Source: JAYOFM01 sp038117225 (GTDB lineage Bacteria; Pseudomonadota; Alphaproteobacteria; Rhodospirillales; Casp-alpha2). From it: a DNA stretch of 30,922 nucleotides. The notes under the pieces were generated by a model. The model worked only from the letters and a program-made list of their open reading frames with translations, searched no databases and had not been told where the DNA came from. Positions 15,080 to 22,664 of the stretch are shown here, one piece after another. A program made the position numbers and the translations under genes. Location of the stretch: positions 1-30,922 of the forward strand of contig JAYOFM010000031.1 of assembly GCA_038117225.1 (NCBI GenBank), in the 5' to 3' direction. Every line of letters starts with the position of its first letter. Within the stretch, counting starts at the first letter, position 1.

Positions 15080-16012
15080 ATGAAAATTATCACCTGCAAT
15101 TCCAATCGGCCGCTGGCCGAGGCGATTTCGGCCTACATCAATCTGCCGCTGACCAACACCAGCGTGCGCCGCTTCTCGGATATGGAAGTGTTCGTCGAGA
15201 TCGAGGAGAACATCCGCGGCGAGGATGTTTTCGTCATCCAGTCCACGTCCTATCCGGCCAACGACAACCTGATGGAACTACTGGTCGCCATGGACGCGTT
15301 GAGGCGCGCCTCGGCGCGGCGCATCACGGCGGTACTACCCTACTACGGTTACGCCCGCCAGGATCGAAAGTCCGGCCCTCGCACGCCGATTTCCGCGAAG
15401 CTTGTGGCCAACCTGATTACTGAGGCCGGTGCCGACAGAGTTCTGACGCTGGATCTGCACGCCGGCCAGATTCAGGGCTTCTTCGATATCCCGACGGATA
15501 ATCTGTATGCCGAACCGGTGCTGGCCAAGGACATCAAGGAAAAACTCGACGGCGAGCAGTTGGTCGTCGTGTCGCCCGACGTGGGCGGCGTGGTGAGGGC
15601 GCGGGCCCTAGCCAAACGGCTCGGCGCCGATCTTGCCATCATCGACAAGCGACGCGAGCGCGCCGGCGTGTCAGAGGTCATGAACATTATCGGCGAAGTT
15701 GACGGTCGCTATTGCATCCTGATCGACGATATCGTCGATTCCGCCGGCACGCTGTGCAACGCGGCGCAGGCACTTTCGGATGCCGGTGCAACCGGCGTCG
15801 ACGCCTACGTGACGCACGGTGTGCTGTCAGGCGGCGCGGTGGCGCGGGTTTCGGCGTCGCCGCTAAAGTCGCTGGTCATCACCGATAGCATCATGGCGAC
15901 CGAGGCGGTGCGCGTCGCCCAGAACATCAAACAGTTGACAATTGCCCCCCTGATCGGCGAAGCCATCCAGCGGATCAGTGAAGAGGCCTCGGTTTCGAGC
16001 CTGTTCAACTAA
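15080..16012 (+). CDS. prs: ribose-phosphate pyrophosphokinase
   Basis: Cytoplasmic enzyme of 310 residues that makes PRPP from ribose 5-phosphate and ATP for nucleotide, histidine and tryptophan synthesis. Seen are the N-terminal CNSNRPLAEAISAYI, RRFSDMEVFVEI, the ATP-binding ITAVLPYYGYARQDRK, LDLHAGQIQGFFDIPTDNLYA, the flexible loop with IDKRRERAG, and the PRPP-binding CILIDDIVDSAGTL. ATG 15080 begins at the first strand; the longer open frame overlaps the lipoprotein gene. A 115-base leader separates it from that gene. rplY follows after a structured leader. Confidence 0.96.
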   Translation: MKIITCNSNRPLAEAISAYINLPLTNTSVRRFSDMEVFVEIEENIRGEDVFVIQSTSYPANDNLMELLVAMDALRRASARRITAVLPYYGYARQDRKSGPRTPISAKLVANLITEAGADRVLTLDLHAGQIQGFFDIPTDNLYAEPVLAKDIKEKLDGEQLVVVSPDVGGVVRARALAKRLGADLAIIDKRRERAGVSEVMNIIGEVDGRYCILIDDIVDSAGTLCNAAQALSDAGATGVDAYVTHGVLSGGAVARVSASPLKSLVITDSIMATEAVRVAQNIKQLTIAPLIGEAIQRISEEASVSSLFN

Positions 16013-16026
16013 TCTCAACGTATTTT

Positions 16027-16084
16027 CCGCCCCGATGTCGGGGCGGTCTCAAGGGCGCCCCGACACCCCTGGAGGCAGGCGCCC
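16027..16084 (+). promoter_or_regulatory. structured leader before rplY with mutually exclusive stems
   Basis: Three stems compete. Stem 1 pairs 16027-16035 (CCGCCCCGA) with 16038-16046 (TCGGGGCGG). Stem 2 pairs 16036-16045 (TGTCGGGGCG) with 16056-16065 (CGCCCCGACA), ten perfect pairs over a 10-base loop. Stem 3 pairs 16053-16059 (GGGCGCC) with 16078-16084 (GGCGCCC). Stem 2 excludes both others. No U-tract follows, so a simple intrinsic terminator is unlikely. The rplY ribosome-binding site lies about 20 bases beyond. Confidence 0.5.
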
Positions 16085-16114
16085 GGCCAACGAAGACCAC
16101 CGAAGGAGACCATC

Positions 16115-16807
16115 ATGGCTGACATTTCTCAACTCGCCGCCGAAGTGCGCGAGCGGGCCGGCAAGGGGGCCGCCCGCGCAACCCGACGGGCCGGCCGCGT
16201 TCCCGCGGTTATTTACGGCAACAAGCAGGACCCGGTAATGATCTCGCTCGACCCGCGCGAGCTGAACATAGAGCTGCGTCACACCGGCTTTTTCTCGCGC
16301 GTCTACGAGGTCGACATCGCCGGTACCAAGCATCGGGTATTGCCGCGAGATTTGCAGGTCCATCCCATCACCGATCACCCATTGCATGTGGATTTCATGC
16401 GCTTCAGCGCCAAGACCCGGCTCAACGTCGATGTGGAGGTGGTCTTTCTCAACGAAGAGGAGTCGCCCGGCCTCAAGGAAGGCGGCGTGCTCAACATCGT
16501 GCGCCACGCCGTTGAATTGCGTTGCCGGCCGGATGACATTCCGGAAAGCCTGACCGTCGATCTGACCGGCCTCGAAATCGGCGACAGCGTTCATATTTCC
16601 GCCGTGACGCTGCCGGAAGACGTGGAGCTGACCATCACCGACCGCGACTTCACCATCGCCACCATCGCCGCGCCGACCGTCTACGTGGAAGCGGTCGACG
16701 AAGAGGACGAGGAAGGCGTGGAAGGCGAAGCCGGCGAGGTCATGGGCGCCGAGGACCGCGACGAGGAGTCCGCCGAGGACGGCGACGGCGGGGAAGACAA
16801 GGACTGA
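16115..16807 (+). CDS. rplY: 50S ribosomal protein L25/general stress protein Ctc
   Basis: Ribosomal protein of 230 residues that binds 5S rRNA. The N-terminal L25 domain (about 1-95) includes LAAEVRERAGKGAARATRRAGRVPAVIYG and LPRDLQVHPITDHPLHVDFMRF. The C-terminal TL5/CTC beta domain (about 96-190) contains VVFLNEEESPGLKEGGVLNIV and ESLTVDLTGLEIGDSVHIS. The last 35 residues are an acidic run of Glu, Asp and Gly with almost no basic residue. A strong AAGGAG ribosome-binding site precedes ATG 16115. The gene is followed by pth and ychF, a common alphaproteobacterial order. Confidence 0.95.
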   Translation: MADISQLAAEVRERAGKGAARATRRAGRVPAVIYGNKQDPVMISLDPRELNIELRHTGFFSRVYEVDIAGTKHRVLPRDLQVHPITDHPLHVDFMRFSAKTRLNVDVEVVFLNEEESPGLKEGGVLNIVRHAVELRCRPDDIPESLTVDLTGLEIGDSVHISAVTLPEDVELTITDRDFTIATIAAPTVYVEAVDEEDEEGVEGEAGEVMGAEDRDEESAEDGDGGEDKD

Positions 16808-16855
16808 TTTGCCGATCCTGGTCCTTCCGGTCCGGGATACCCAGGAGGCAAGTGA

Positions 16856-17488
16856 ATGCGCCTTATCGTCGGGCTCGGCAATCCGGGCCGCGATTACGCC
16901 CGCAATCGGCATAACATCGGATTCATGGCGGTGGACGAAATCGTCCGCCGCCATGGCTTTGCGCCGTTCCGTGCCAAGTTCCAGGGGGAAATTTCCGAGG
17001 GCCGCATCGGCGGCGGCGGCGACAAGGTCCTGGTGCTGAAACCGCAGACCTACATGAACGAGTCCGGCCGTTCGGTGCTCGGTGCCATGAGCTTCTACAA
17101 GCTCGCCCCGGCCGATATCCTGGTGCTGCATGACGAAATCGATCTCGCCCCGGGTAAGGTGCGGGTCAAACGCGGAGGCGGTCATGCCGGCCATAACGGA
17201 TTGCGTTCGCTTCATGCCCATATCGGCGATGGCTATGGCCGATTGCGCATCGGCGTCGGCCATCCCGGTGACAAGGCCCGCGTCGCCGGCCATGTGCTGA
17301 AGGATTTCGCCAAGGCGGATCAGGCCTGGCTCGATCCATTGCTCGACGCGTTGGCGGCCAACATCGATCTGCTGCTGGCCGGCGACGACAGCCTGTTCAT
17401 GACCCGCATCGCCGATGCGGTGCCGCAACCGAAGCCCAAGAAAACCACCGCGCCCGAACCCAGCGCGGACCCACCCGAGGAGACCTGA
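16856..17488 (+). CDS. pth: peptidyl-tRNA hydrolase
   Basis: Releases peptides from prematurely dissociated peptidyl-tRNA, recycling tRNA in the cytoplasm. The 210-residue protein has the catalytic-site segments VGLGNPGRDYARNRHNIGF (Asn10 and His20), KPQTYMNESG, HDEIDL and RGGGHAGHNGLRS. The last about 25 residues are a Pro/Lys-rich tail beyond the usual domain end. AGGAGG lies 7 bases before ATG 16856. The stop codon is one base before the ychF start, so the genes are coupled. Confidence 0.96.
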   Translation: MRLIVGLGNPGRDYARNRHNIGFMAVDEIVRRHGFAPFRAKFQGEISEGRIGGGGDKVLVLKPQTYMNESGRSVLGAMSFYKLAPADILVLHDEIDLAPGKVRVKRGGGHAGHNGLRSLHAHIGDGYGRLRIGVGHPGDKARVAGHVLKDFAKADQAWLDPLLDALAANIDLLLAGDDSLFMTRIADAVPQPKPKKTTAPEPSADPPEET

Positions 17489-17489
17489 C

Positions 17490-18596
17490 ATGGGTTTCAA
17501 CTGCGGTATCGTCGGCCTGCCCAATGTCGGCAAGTCGACCCTGTTCAACGCACTGACCGAATCGGCGGCGGCGGAGGCGGCGAATTTCCCGTTCTGTACC
17601 ATCGAGCCGAATACCGGCCGCGTTCCCGTGCCCGACCCGCGATTGGACGCCATCGCCGCCATTGCCAAGCCAAAAGCCGTCATCCCGACGCACTTGGAGT
17701 TCGTCGACATCGCCGGGCTGGTGCGCGGCGCCTCGAAGGGCGAGGGCCTGGGCAATCAGTTCCTCGCCAACATCCGCGAGGTCGACGCCATCTGCCATGT
17801 GTTGCGCTGCTTCGAGGACGACAACGTGACCCACGTGGAAACCTCCATCGATCCGGTGCGCGATGCCGAAACGGTGATGACGGAGCTGATGCTGGCCGAT
17901 CTGGATAGCCTGGAACGCCGCGCCGACCCGGTGCGCAAGAAAGTTCACGGCGGCGCCAAGGACAAGGACGCGGAAGGCCAGTTGGCGCTGATGGAGCGCG
18001 CCTTGGACCTGCTGCGCGACGGCAAGCCGGCGCGCCTCGTCGAACGCGCGGCGACCGAGGAAAAACAGTTCCGCATGCTGCAGCTACTGACCGCCAAGCC
18101 GGTGCTCTACGTCTGCAACGTGGAGGAGGATGCCGCCCACGACGGCAATGCCCAATCTGAACGGGTGCGCGAAATGGCGGCGGCGGAAGGCAACCAGATC
18201 GTCATCATCTCGGCCAAGATCGAGGCCGAGGTGGCCGCCCTCGACGATCCGGTCGAGAAAGCCGAGTTCCTAGAATCCCTGGGGCTTGAGGAAACCGGCC
18301 TCACCCGCGTCATCCAGGCCGGTTACCGCCTGCTCGGCCTGTCCACGTTCTTCACCCAGGGCCCCAAGGAAGCGCGCGCCTGGACGATTCCCGCCGGCGC
18401 CACGGCGGCGGAAGCCGCCGGCACCATCCATTCGGATTTCCAACGCGGCTTCATCGCCGCCGAAACAATCGCCTACGACGACTTCATCGCGCTGGGCAGC
18501 GAGGCCAAGGCCAAGGAAGCCGGCAAGATGCGCGCCGAGGGCCGCGAGTACCGCGTCCGTGACGGCGATATCATGCTGTTTCGCTTCAACGTCTAG
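17490..18596 (+). CDS. ychF: redox-regulated ATPase YchF (OLA1 family)
   Basis: Translation-associated P-loop ATPase of 368 residues. The G1 loop GLPNVGKSTLFNAL is near residue 9, followed by ANFPFCTIEPN and FVDIAGLVRGASKGEGLGNQFL (G3); NVEE replaces the NKxD specificity motif, as usual in this ATP-preferring family. A helical insertion follows, and a C-terminal TGS domain carries EARAWTIPAGATAAEAAGTIHSDF and the closing YRVRDGDIMLFRFNV. ATG 17490 starts at MGFNCGIVG. The gene converges on the HIT gene with only 7 bases between them. Confidence 0.96.
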   Translation: MGFNCGIVGLPNVGKSTLFNALTESAAAEAANFPFCTIEPNTGRVPVPDPRLDAIAAIAKPKAVIPTHLEFVDIAGLVRGASKGEGLGNQFLANIREVDAICHVLRCFEDDNVTHVETSIDPVRDAETVMTELMLADLDSLERRADPVRKKVHGGAKDKDAEGQLALMERALDLLRDGKPARLVERAATEEKQFRMLQLLTAKPVLYVCNVEEDAAHDGNAQSERVREMAAAEGNQIVIISAKIEAEVAALDDPVEKAEFLESLGLEETGLTRVIQAGYRLLGLSTFFTQGPKEARAWTIPAGATAAEAAGTIHSDFQRGFIAAETIAYDDFIALGSEAKAKEAGKMRAEGREYRVRDGDIMLFRFNV

Positions 18597-18603
18597 GGCA
18601 CCC

Positions 18604-19026
18604 TTAATCCAGGTTCCCCTTGATGGCCTCGCAGAGCTTGCCGATGGCTTCCATGTCGCCGGGGTTGAGGCCCCAGTTCATGGTCAGGCCATCGTCGACG
18701 CCGCGCGGAATCACATGCATGTGGAAATGAAATACCGATTGCGCGGCGCCCGGTCCGTTGGCCTGCAACACGTTGATGCCATGCGGTGACAGCGTCTTCT
18801 CGACCGCGCGGGCGAGCCGGCGGATGCCGATCATGGTCGCCGCCACCCATTGGTCCGGGGTCTCGAAGACGTTGGCGGAATGGTGCTTGGGGATGACCAG
18901 CGAATGCCCCGGGTTGACCGGGTTGATATCCATGAAGGCGAACACCTGATCATCCTCGAACACGGTGAAGGACGGGATGTCGCCGGCGATGATCTTGCAG
19001 AATACGCAGTCGGGATCGGCGGTCAT
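18604..19026 (-). CDS. HIT-family nucleotide hydrolase (HinT-like)
   Basis: Protein of 140 residues with the histidine triad near its C-terminal part (HFHMHVIPR), preceded by the family signatures CVFCKIIAGDIPSFTVFEDD, AFMDINPVNPGHSLVIPKHH. HIT proteins of this branch hydrolyse AMP-linked phosphoramidates. The frame is open 25 codons upstream, but ATG 19026 starts MTADPDCVFCKI, has CGGAG upstream and gives the normal length. It converges with ychF and is divergent from the lipoprotein-protease gene. Confidence 0.92.
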   Translation of the reverse strand: MTADPDCVFCKIIAGDIPSFTVFEDDQVFAFMDINPVNPGHSLVIPKHHSANVFETPDQWVAATMIGIRRLARAVEKTLSPHGINVLQANGPGAAQSVFHFHMHVIPRGVDDGLTMNWGLNPGDMEAIGKLCEAIKGNLD

Positions 19027-19112
19027 GGGACGGCTCCGTAAGGCGAACAGGATATCCGCGAAGACTATGTTGAATGCCGCAGGATAGGAAGCCCCGGTCA
19101 AGTTATCTCGCG

Positions 19113-19143
19113 TTGAAAATCTTTCGAGAATGTTTAATATAAT
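19113..19143 (+). promoter_or_regulatory. candidate promoter in an AT-rich island
   Basis: TTGAAA (19113-19118) and a perfect TATAAT (19138-19143) are separated by 19 bases, slightly long. They lie in an AT-rich island (about 19110-19182) that contrasts sharply with the GC-rich surroundings. A second TATAAA at 19152 has no good -35 partner. The downstream gene is the lipoprotein-protease. Confidence 0.5.
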
Positions 19144-19196
19144 ATTACGAGTATAAAAGTATTATTATGTATTTTTAGTATCGTGGGAGCATCATC

Positions 19197-20504
19197 ATGG
19201 TCCAACCGAGTTGTTTATCCATCCTGTCAATCTCGCTGGTCGCCGTAATCGGATTATCCGGTTGCGTGAGCGCCGATGTGAGGAAGGCAAAGGTCGAAAC
19301 CGTTCGGGAAGTGCCCATGGGCCGGGAAACCCGCCCCATCGCCTTCCGAAAGATCATTCTTAAGATACCCAGGGGCAAGGCCATCGGCGCGGTTGGCGTT
19401 GGCCTTCTATGCGTCGAACGCGCGAAAATTCAGGCAAGGACAGGCCGCTATCGACTGAATGATGAAGTTTTCAACGACGTCTTTCGCAACGAATTGATCA
19501 ACAACAACTATACCGTCGTCGGTGATCCGGACGCCCTGTTCGACGATTCATCGCTGGATCGCGCGCAATACTTCATCGCCGGCCTGATCAAGGACATTCA
19601 AGCCAACACCTGCTATCCCAACGCCGGATGGGGGGACGTCACGCGGGGCACGGCATCGGCGTATCTGAAAGTCGAATGGCAACTGTACGAGACCTTGAGC
19701 CGAAAGGTCGTCTACAAGACAACGACGGAAGGCTCCGCCGAGCAGAGTGAGAGCGTCACCGACCCCATGGACTACGTTCTCGGCGACGCTTTCGGCATGG
19801 CGACCCAGAACCTGCTCGCCGATAAGGGGTTCCATGATCTCGTGGCCGGCAGGGCAGAATTGGCAACGGCGGCGGCGACCGGTGAAGACGCGCCTCTACG
19901 TCTGCGCGCTATGCGAAGAAAATTGAGTAAGCGGTTCGACGCCGTTGAGCTTCGACCGGGCGTCGTGATCATTCGTTCTCCCAACAGCCATGGCAGCGGA
20001 TTCTTCGCCACCAACGATGGATTTATCATCACCAATCAACATGTGGTCGGCGGCGCCAAGAACGTGCGGATTGTACTTCACAGCGGCCGCGAGGTTCCGG
20101 GAGAAGTCCTACGCGCCAGCCGCGTACCCGACGTGGCCCTGATTAAGGTCGGCGGTTCGGGATATGTGGCCTTGCCGATCCGTTTCGATGAACTCTCGAT
20201 CGGCGACGATGTCCTGGTTTACGGCGCGCCCTTGACGGAGCGAATGGAAGGCTCGCTGACGCGGGGAATCATCAGTGCCTATCGAAACCGGAAACGCATG
20301 GGGAAACTCATCCAGAGCGACGTCGTCATACAAGGCGGCAACTCGGGCGGCCCGATGATGGATAAGCACGGCAACGTGATTGCCGTCACCGTCGCCGGGC
20401 TCGAAAAAGGCGGCGCAGCCACCGGGCAAAACTTTTTCATCCCCATCCGTGAAGCATTTGACGCACTGAACCTTGTTTCCAGCACTTCGGCCGCGGGGTC
20501 GTGA
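19197..20504 (+). CDS. lipoprotein with C-terminal trypsin-like serine protease domain
   Basis: Protein of 435 residues. The signal ends in lipobox LSGC (Cys23). Residues about 45-215 form a domain with a beta-alpha pattern (FIAGLIKDI, SAYLKVEWQLYETLSRKVVYKT, GMATQNLLADKGFHDLV) of the type seen in small periplasmic lipoproteins; I recognise no named family. Residues about 248-430 are an S1C/trypsin-like protease: GSGFFATNDGFIITNQHVV with H282, DVALIKV with D312, and GGNSGGPM with S383, so the triad is complete. No PDZ domain follows, unlike DegP or DegS. ATG 19197 has GGGAG 7 bases upstream. The AT-rich promoter and less GC-biased codons suggest acquisition. Its location would be membrane-anchored in the periplasm, and its substrate is unknown. 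Confidence 0.85.
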   Translation: MVQPSCLSILSISLVAVIGLSGCVSADVRKAKVETVREVPMGRETRPIAFRKIILKIPRGKAIGAVGVGLLCVERAKIQARTGRYRLNDEVFNDVFRNELINNNYTVVGDPDALFDDSSLDRAQYFIAGLIKDIQANTCYPNAGWGDVTRGTASAYLKVEWQLYETLSRKVVYKTTTEGSAEQSESVTDPMDYVLGDAFGMATQNLLADKGFHDLVAGRAELATAAATGEDAPLRLRAMRRKLSKRFDAVELRPGVVIIRSPNSHGSGFFATNDGFIITNQHVVGGAKNVRIVLHSGREVPGEVLRASRVPDVALIKVGGSGYVALPIRFDELSIGDDVLVYGAPLTERMEGSLTRGIISAYRNRKRMGKLIQSDVVIQGGNSGGPMMDKHGNVIAVTVAGLEKGGAATGQNFFIPIREAFDALNLVSSTSAAGS

Positions 20505-20618
20505 GAGCCGAAATGCACCTGGAAACAGGCCGCTCGTTTGCGACGCCGCGCCCCCTTCCCTCGCCGTCCCGGGTCAGCTACCCTCGCCGCCAATCAACGA
20601 TGGAGAGGGCTCGCGACC

Positions 20619-21299
20619 ATGGGACAGGACATCACGCTCACCGCCGCCGACGGCTTTGAACTGGGCGCCTATCGCGCCGAAGCGGACGGCCCGGCGCGCG
20701 GCGGCATCGTCGTCATTCAGGAAATCTTCGGCGTCAACGCGCACATCCGCGATTTGTGCGACCGCTTCGCCGAGGTCGGCTACCTGGCCATCGCCCCCGC
20801 CGTTTACGACCGCTTCGAAAGGGATTTTCAGGTCGGCTACACGGATGATGACATCGCCGCCGGCCGCGTGTTGAAGGAACAGGGCAACGCCAACTTCGAC
20901 AACGTTATGCTCGATGTGGACGCGGCGCGAAAGATGGCGGCGGACGCGACGGGGCGGACCGGTATCACCGGCTTTTGCTGGGGCGGCGTCATTACCTGGG
21001 CGGCCGCCTGCCGGCTCCATTTTCAGGCCGCCAGCAGCTACTACGGCGGCGGCATCCTGCCTTATGTGGACGAGAAACCCAATTGCCCGACCATCCTGCA
21101 TTTCGGCGAACACGACGCGTCCATCCCAATGGATGATGTCGCCGCCATCGGCAAGGCGCACCCGGAATGTGACATCCATGTGCATGACGCCGGACATGGC
21201 TTTCATTGCGACATGCGCGGCAGCTTCTCGGCCCATGCGGCGCAAGTGGCTTCGGTGCATACGTTCCGGCTGTTCGATGCCCACGTGGCGACGGGTTGA
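20619..21299 (+). CDS. dienelactone hydrolase family protein
   Basis: Alpha/beta hydrolase of 226 residues. The residues expected for dienelactone hydrolase are present: E35 in VVIQEIFGVN, nucleophile C120 in GFCWGG, D166 in GEHDASIP and H193 in DAGHGFHCD. The classical enzyme opens dienelactones in chlorocatechol degradation, but homologues without that pathway are common and no aromatic-degradation genes are nearby, so the substrate is open. ATG 20619 is preferred, with GAGAGGG about 9 bases upstream; the frame is open 27 codons earlier. mtnP starts 8 bases after its stop. Confidence 0.9.
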   Translation: MGQDITLTAADGFELGAYRAEADGPARGGIVVIQEIFGVNAHIRDLCDRFAEVGYLAIAPAVYDRFERDFQVGYTDDDIAAGRVLKEQGNANFDNVMLDVDAARKMAADATGRTGITGFCWGGVITWAAACRLHFQAASSYYGGGILPYVDEKPNCPTILHFGEHDASIPMDDVAAIGKAHPECDIHVHDAGHGFHCDMRGSFSAHAAQVASVHTFRLFDAHVATG

Positions 21300-21307
21300 G
21301 GCGCGCC

Positions 21308-22207
21308 ATGCCTAATCCCAAGTATGAACCCGGCATGCCGCCGGTGATCGGCATCATCGGCGGCAGCGGCGTCTACGACATCGATGGACTTGCCGACGCC
21401 CGATGGGAAACGGTGAAGAGTTCCTTCGGCGCGCCGTCGGATGACATTCTCCGCGGCTCACTCAATGGTGTCGAGTTGGCGTTCCTGCCGCGCCACGGCC
21501 GTGGCCATCGTATTCCACCGTCCGAGCTCAATTTCCGCGCCAATATCGACGCCCTGAAACGCTGCGGCGCAACGGAAATCATCAGCCTGTCCGCCTGCGG
21601 ATCTTTGAAGGACACCTTGCCGCCCGGCACCTTCGTACTGGTCGATCAGTTCATCGACCGCACATTCGCGCGCGAAAAAAGCTTCTTCGGTAACGGCCTG
21701 GTGGCGCATGTCGGCCTTGGCCATCCGACGTGTAGCCGCCTGATGGCCGCGCTGGAGGCGGCGGGCAAGAAACTCGACGTCGCCATGGTCAGCGGTGGCA
21801 CCTACCTGGCCATGGAAGGGCCGCAGTTCTCGACCCTCGCCGAATCGGAACTCTACCGCTCGTGGCGCTGCGACGTCATCGGCATGACCAACATGCCGGA
21901 AGCCAAACTGGCGCGCGAGGCCGAGCTTTGTTACGCCACCGTGGCCATGGTCACCGATTATGACTGCTGGCACCCGGACCACGACCACGTCACCGTCGAC
22001 GCCATCATAGCCGTGCTGGTCGCCAATGCGGCGAAGGCCCGCTCACTGGTGCAGGCCGTCGTGCCGTTCCTCGGCGGTCGCCACATTCCGTGCCACGCCG
22101 GCTGTCACACGGCACTGGAAAGCGCCATCATCACCGCACCCGAGGCGCGCGACCCGGCGATGGTCGAAAAATTGTCCGCCGTCGCGGGCCGCGTACTTGG
22201 CGACTGA
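21308..22207 (+). CDS. mtnP: S-methyl-5'-thioadenosine phosphorylase
   Basis: Splits methylthioadenosine with phosphate into adenine and methylthioribose 1-phosphate. The 299-residue protein has the phosphate-site segment IGIIGGSGVYDIDGL, FLPRHGRGHRIPPSELNFRAN, the sugar-site TYLAMEGPQFST, and MTNMPEAKLAREAELCYATVAMVTDYDCW-type sequence (about 195-220). The TDYD segment marks 6-aminopurine specificity, which separates MTAP from guanosine-type phosphorylases. ATG 21308 starts 8 bases after the hydrolase gene; ATG 21335 is an alternative. The following GNAT gene overlaps its 3' end and mtnA comes next, so all three form one unit for methionine-sulfur salvage. Confidence 0.93.
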   Translation: MPNPKYEPGMPPVIGIIGGSGVYDIDGLADARWETVKSSFGAPSDDILRGSLNGVELAFLPRHGRGHRIPPSELNFRANIDALKRCGATEIISLSACGSLKDTLPPGTFVLVDQFIDRTFAREKSFFGNGLVAHVGLGHPTCSRLMAALEAAGKKLDVAMVSGGTYLAMEGPQFSTLAESELYRSWRCDVIGMTNMPEAKLAREAELCYATVAMVTDYDCWHPDHDHVTVDAIIAVLVANAAKARSLVQAVVPFLGGRHIPCHAGCHTALESAIITAPEARDPAMVEKLSAVAGRVLGD

Positions 22208-22664
22208 GGCCGCCACCATACGGCCGGCCGTGCCCGGCGATGCCGCCGCCATGCGCCGCATCGCCGAGGCCGCGTACATGATTTATGTGCCGCGCATCGG
22301 CCGCAAGCCGGCACCCATGGTCGCCGACTTCGCCGGCCACGCGGCGCACGGCGAGGCGTTCGTGCTGGAAACAGGTCATGGAATTGGCGGTTATATCGTG
22401 CTGTTCGAGAAGGACAGCGCTCTGTTCATCGAGAACGTCGCCATCGACCCAGCCCGACATGGCGGCGGCTTCGGCCGCCAACTCATGGCCTTCGCCGAGG
22501 TCCAGGCGGCAAAGCTCGGTCTCGGGCTGGCGCGGCTTTACACCAACGCCCGCATGACGGAAAACAAGGACTTCTACCTGGGCCTGGGATACCGCATCAC
22601 CGGCCGCATCCGCGAGGCCGGTTTCGACCGCGTCTATTTCGAAAAGGAACTCCCCGCGCCATGA
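22197..22664 (+). CDS. GNAT-family N-acetyltransferase
   Basis: Protein of 155 residues with the GNAT fold: an N-terminal strand TIRPAVPGDAAAMRRIAEAAY, the central strand GGYIVLFEKDSALFIENVAI, the acetyl-CoA motif ARHGGGFGRQLMAFAE (RHGGGFG), and NKDFYLGLGYRITGR, which closes the domain. TTG 22197 is the only start that keeps the first strand; it overlaps the mtnP end by 11 bases. The stop overlaps the mtnA start by 4 bases (ATGA). The substrate is not predictable, but the packing suggests that it acts alongside the salvage enzymes. Confidence 0.85.
   Translation: MATEAATIRPAVPGDAAAMRRIAEAAYMIYVPRIGRKPAPMVADFAGHAAHGEAFVLETGHGIGGYIVLFEKDSALFIENVAIDPARHGGGFGRQLMAFAEVQAAKLGLGLARLYTNARMTENKDFYLGLGYRITGRIREAGFDRVYFEKELPAP

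Noticed and set aside
16049..17755. A 568-codon open frame on the minus strand
   Set aside because: It lies fully antisense to rplY, pth and the start of ychF, all with strong family signatures and good ribosome-binding sites.
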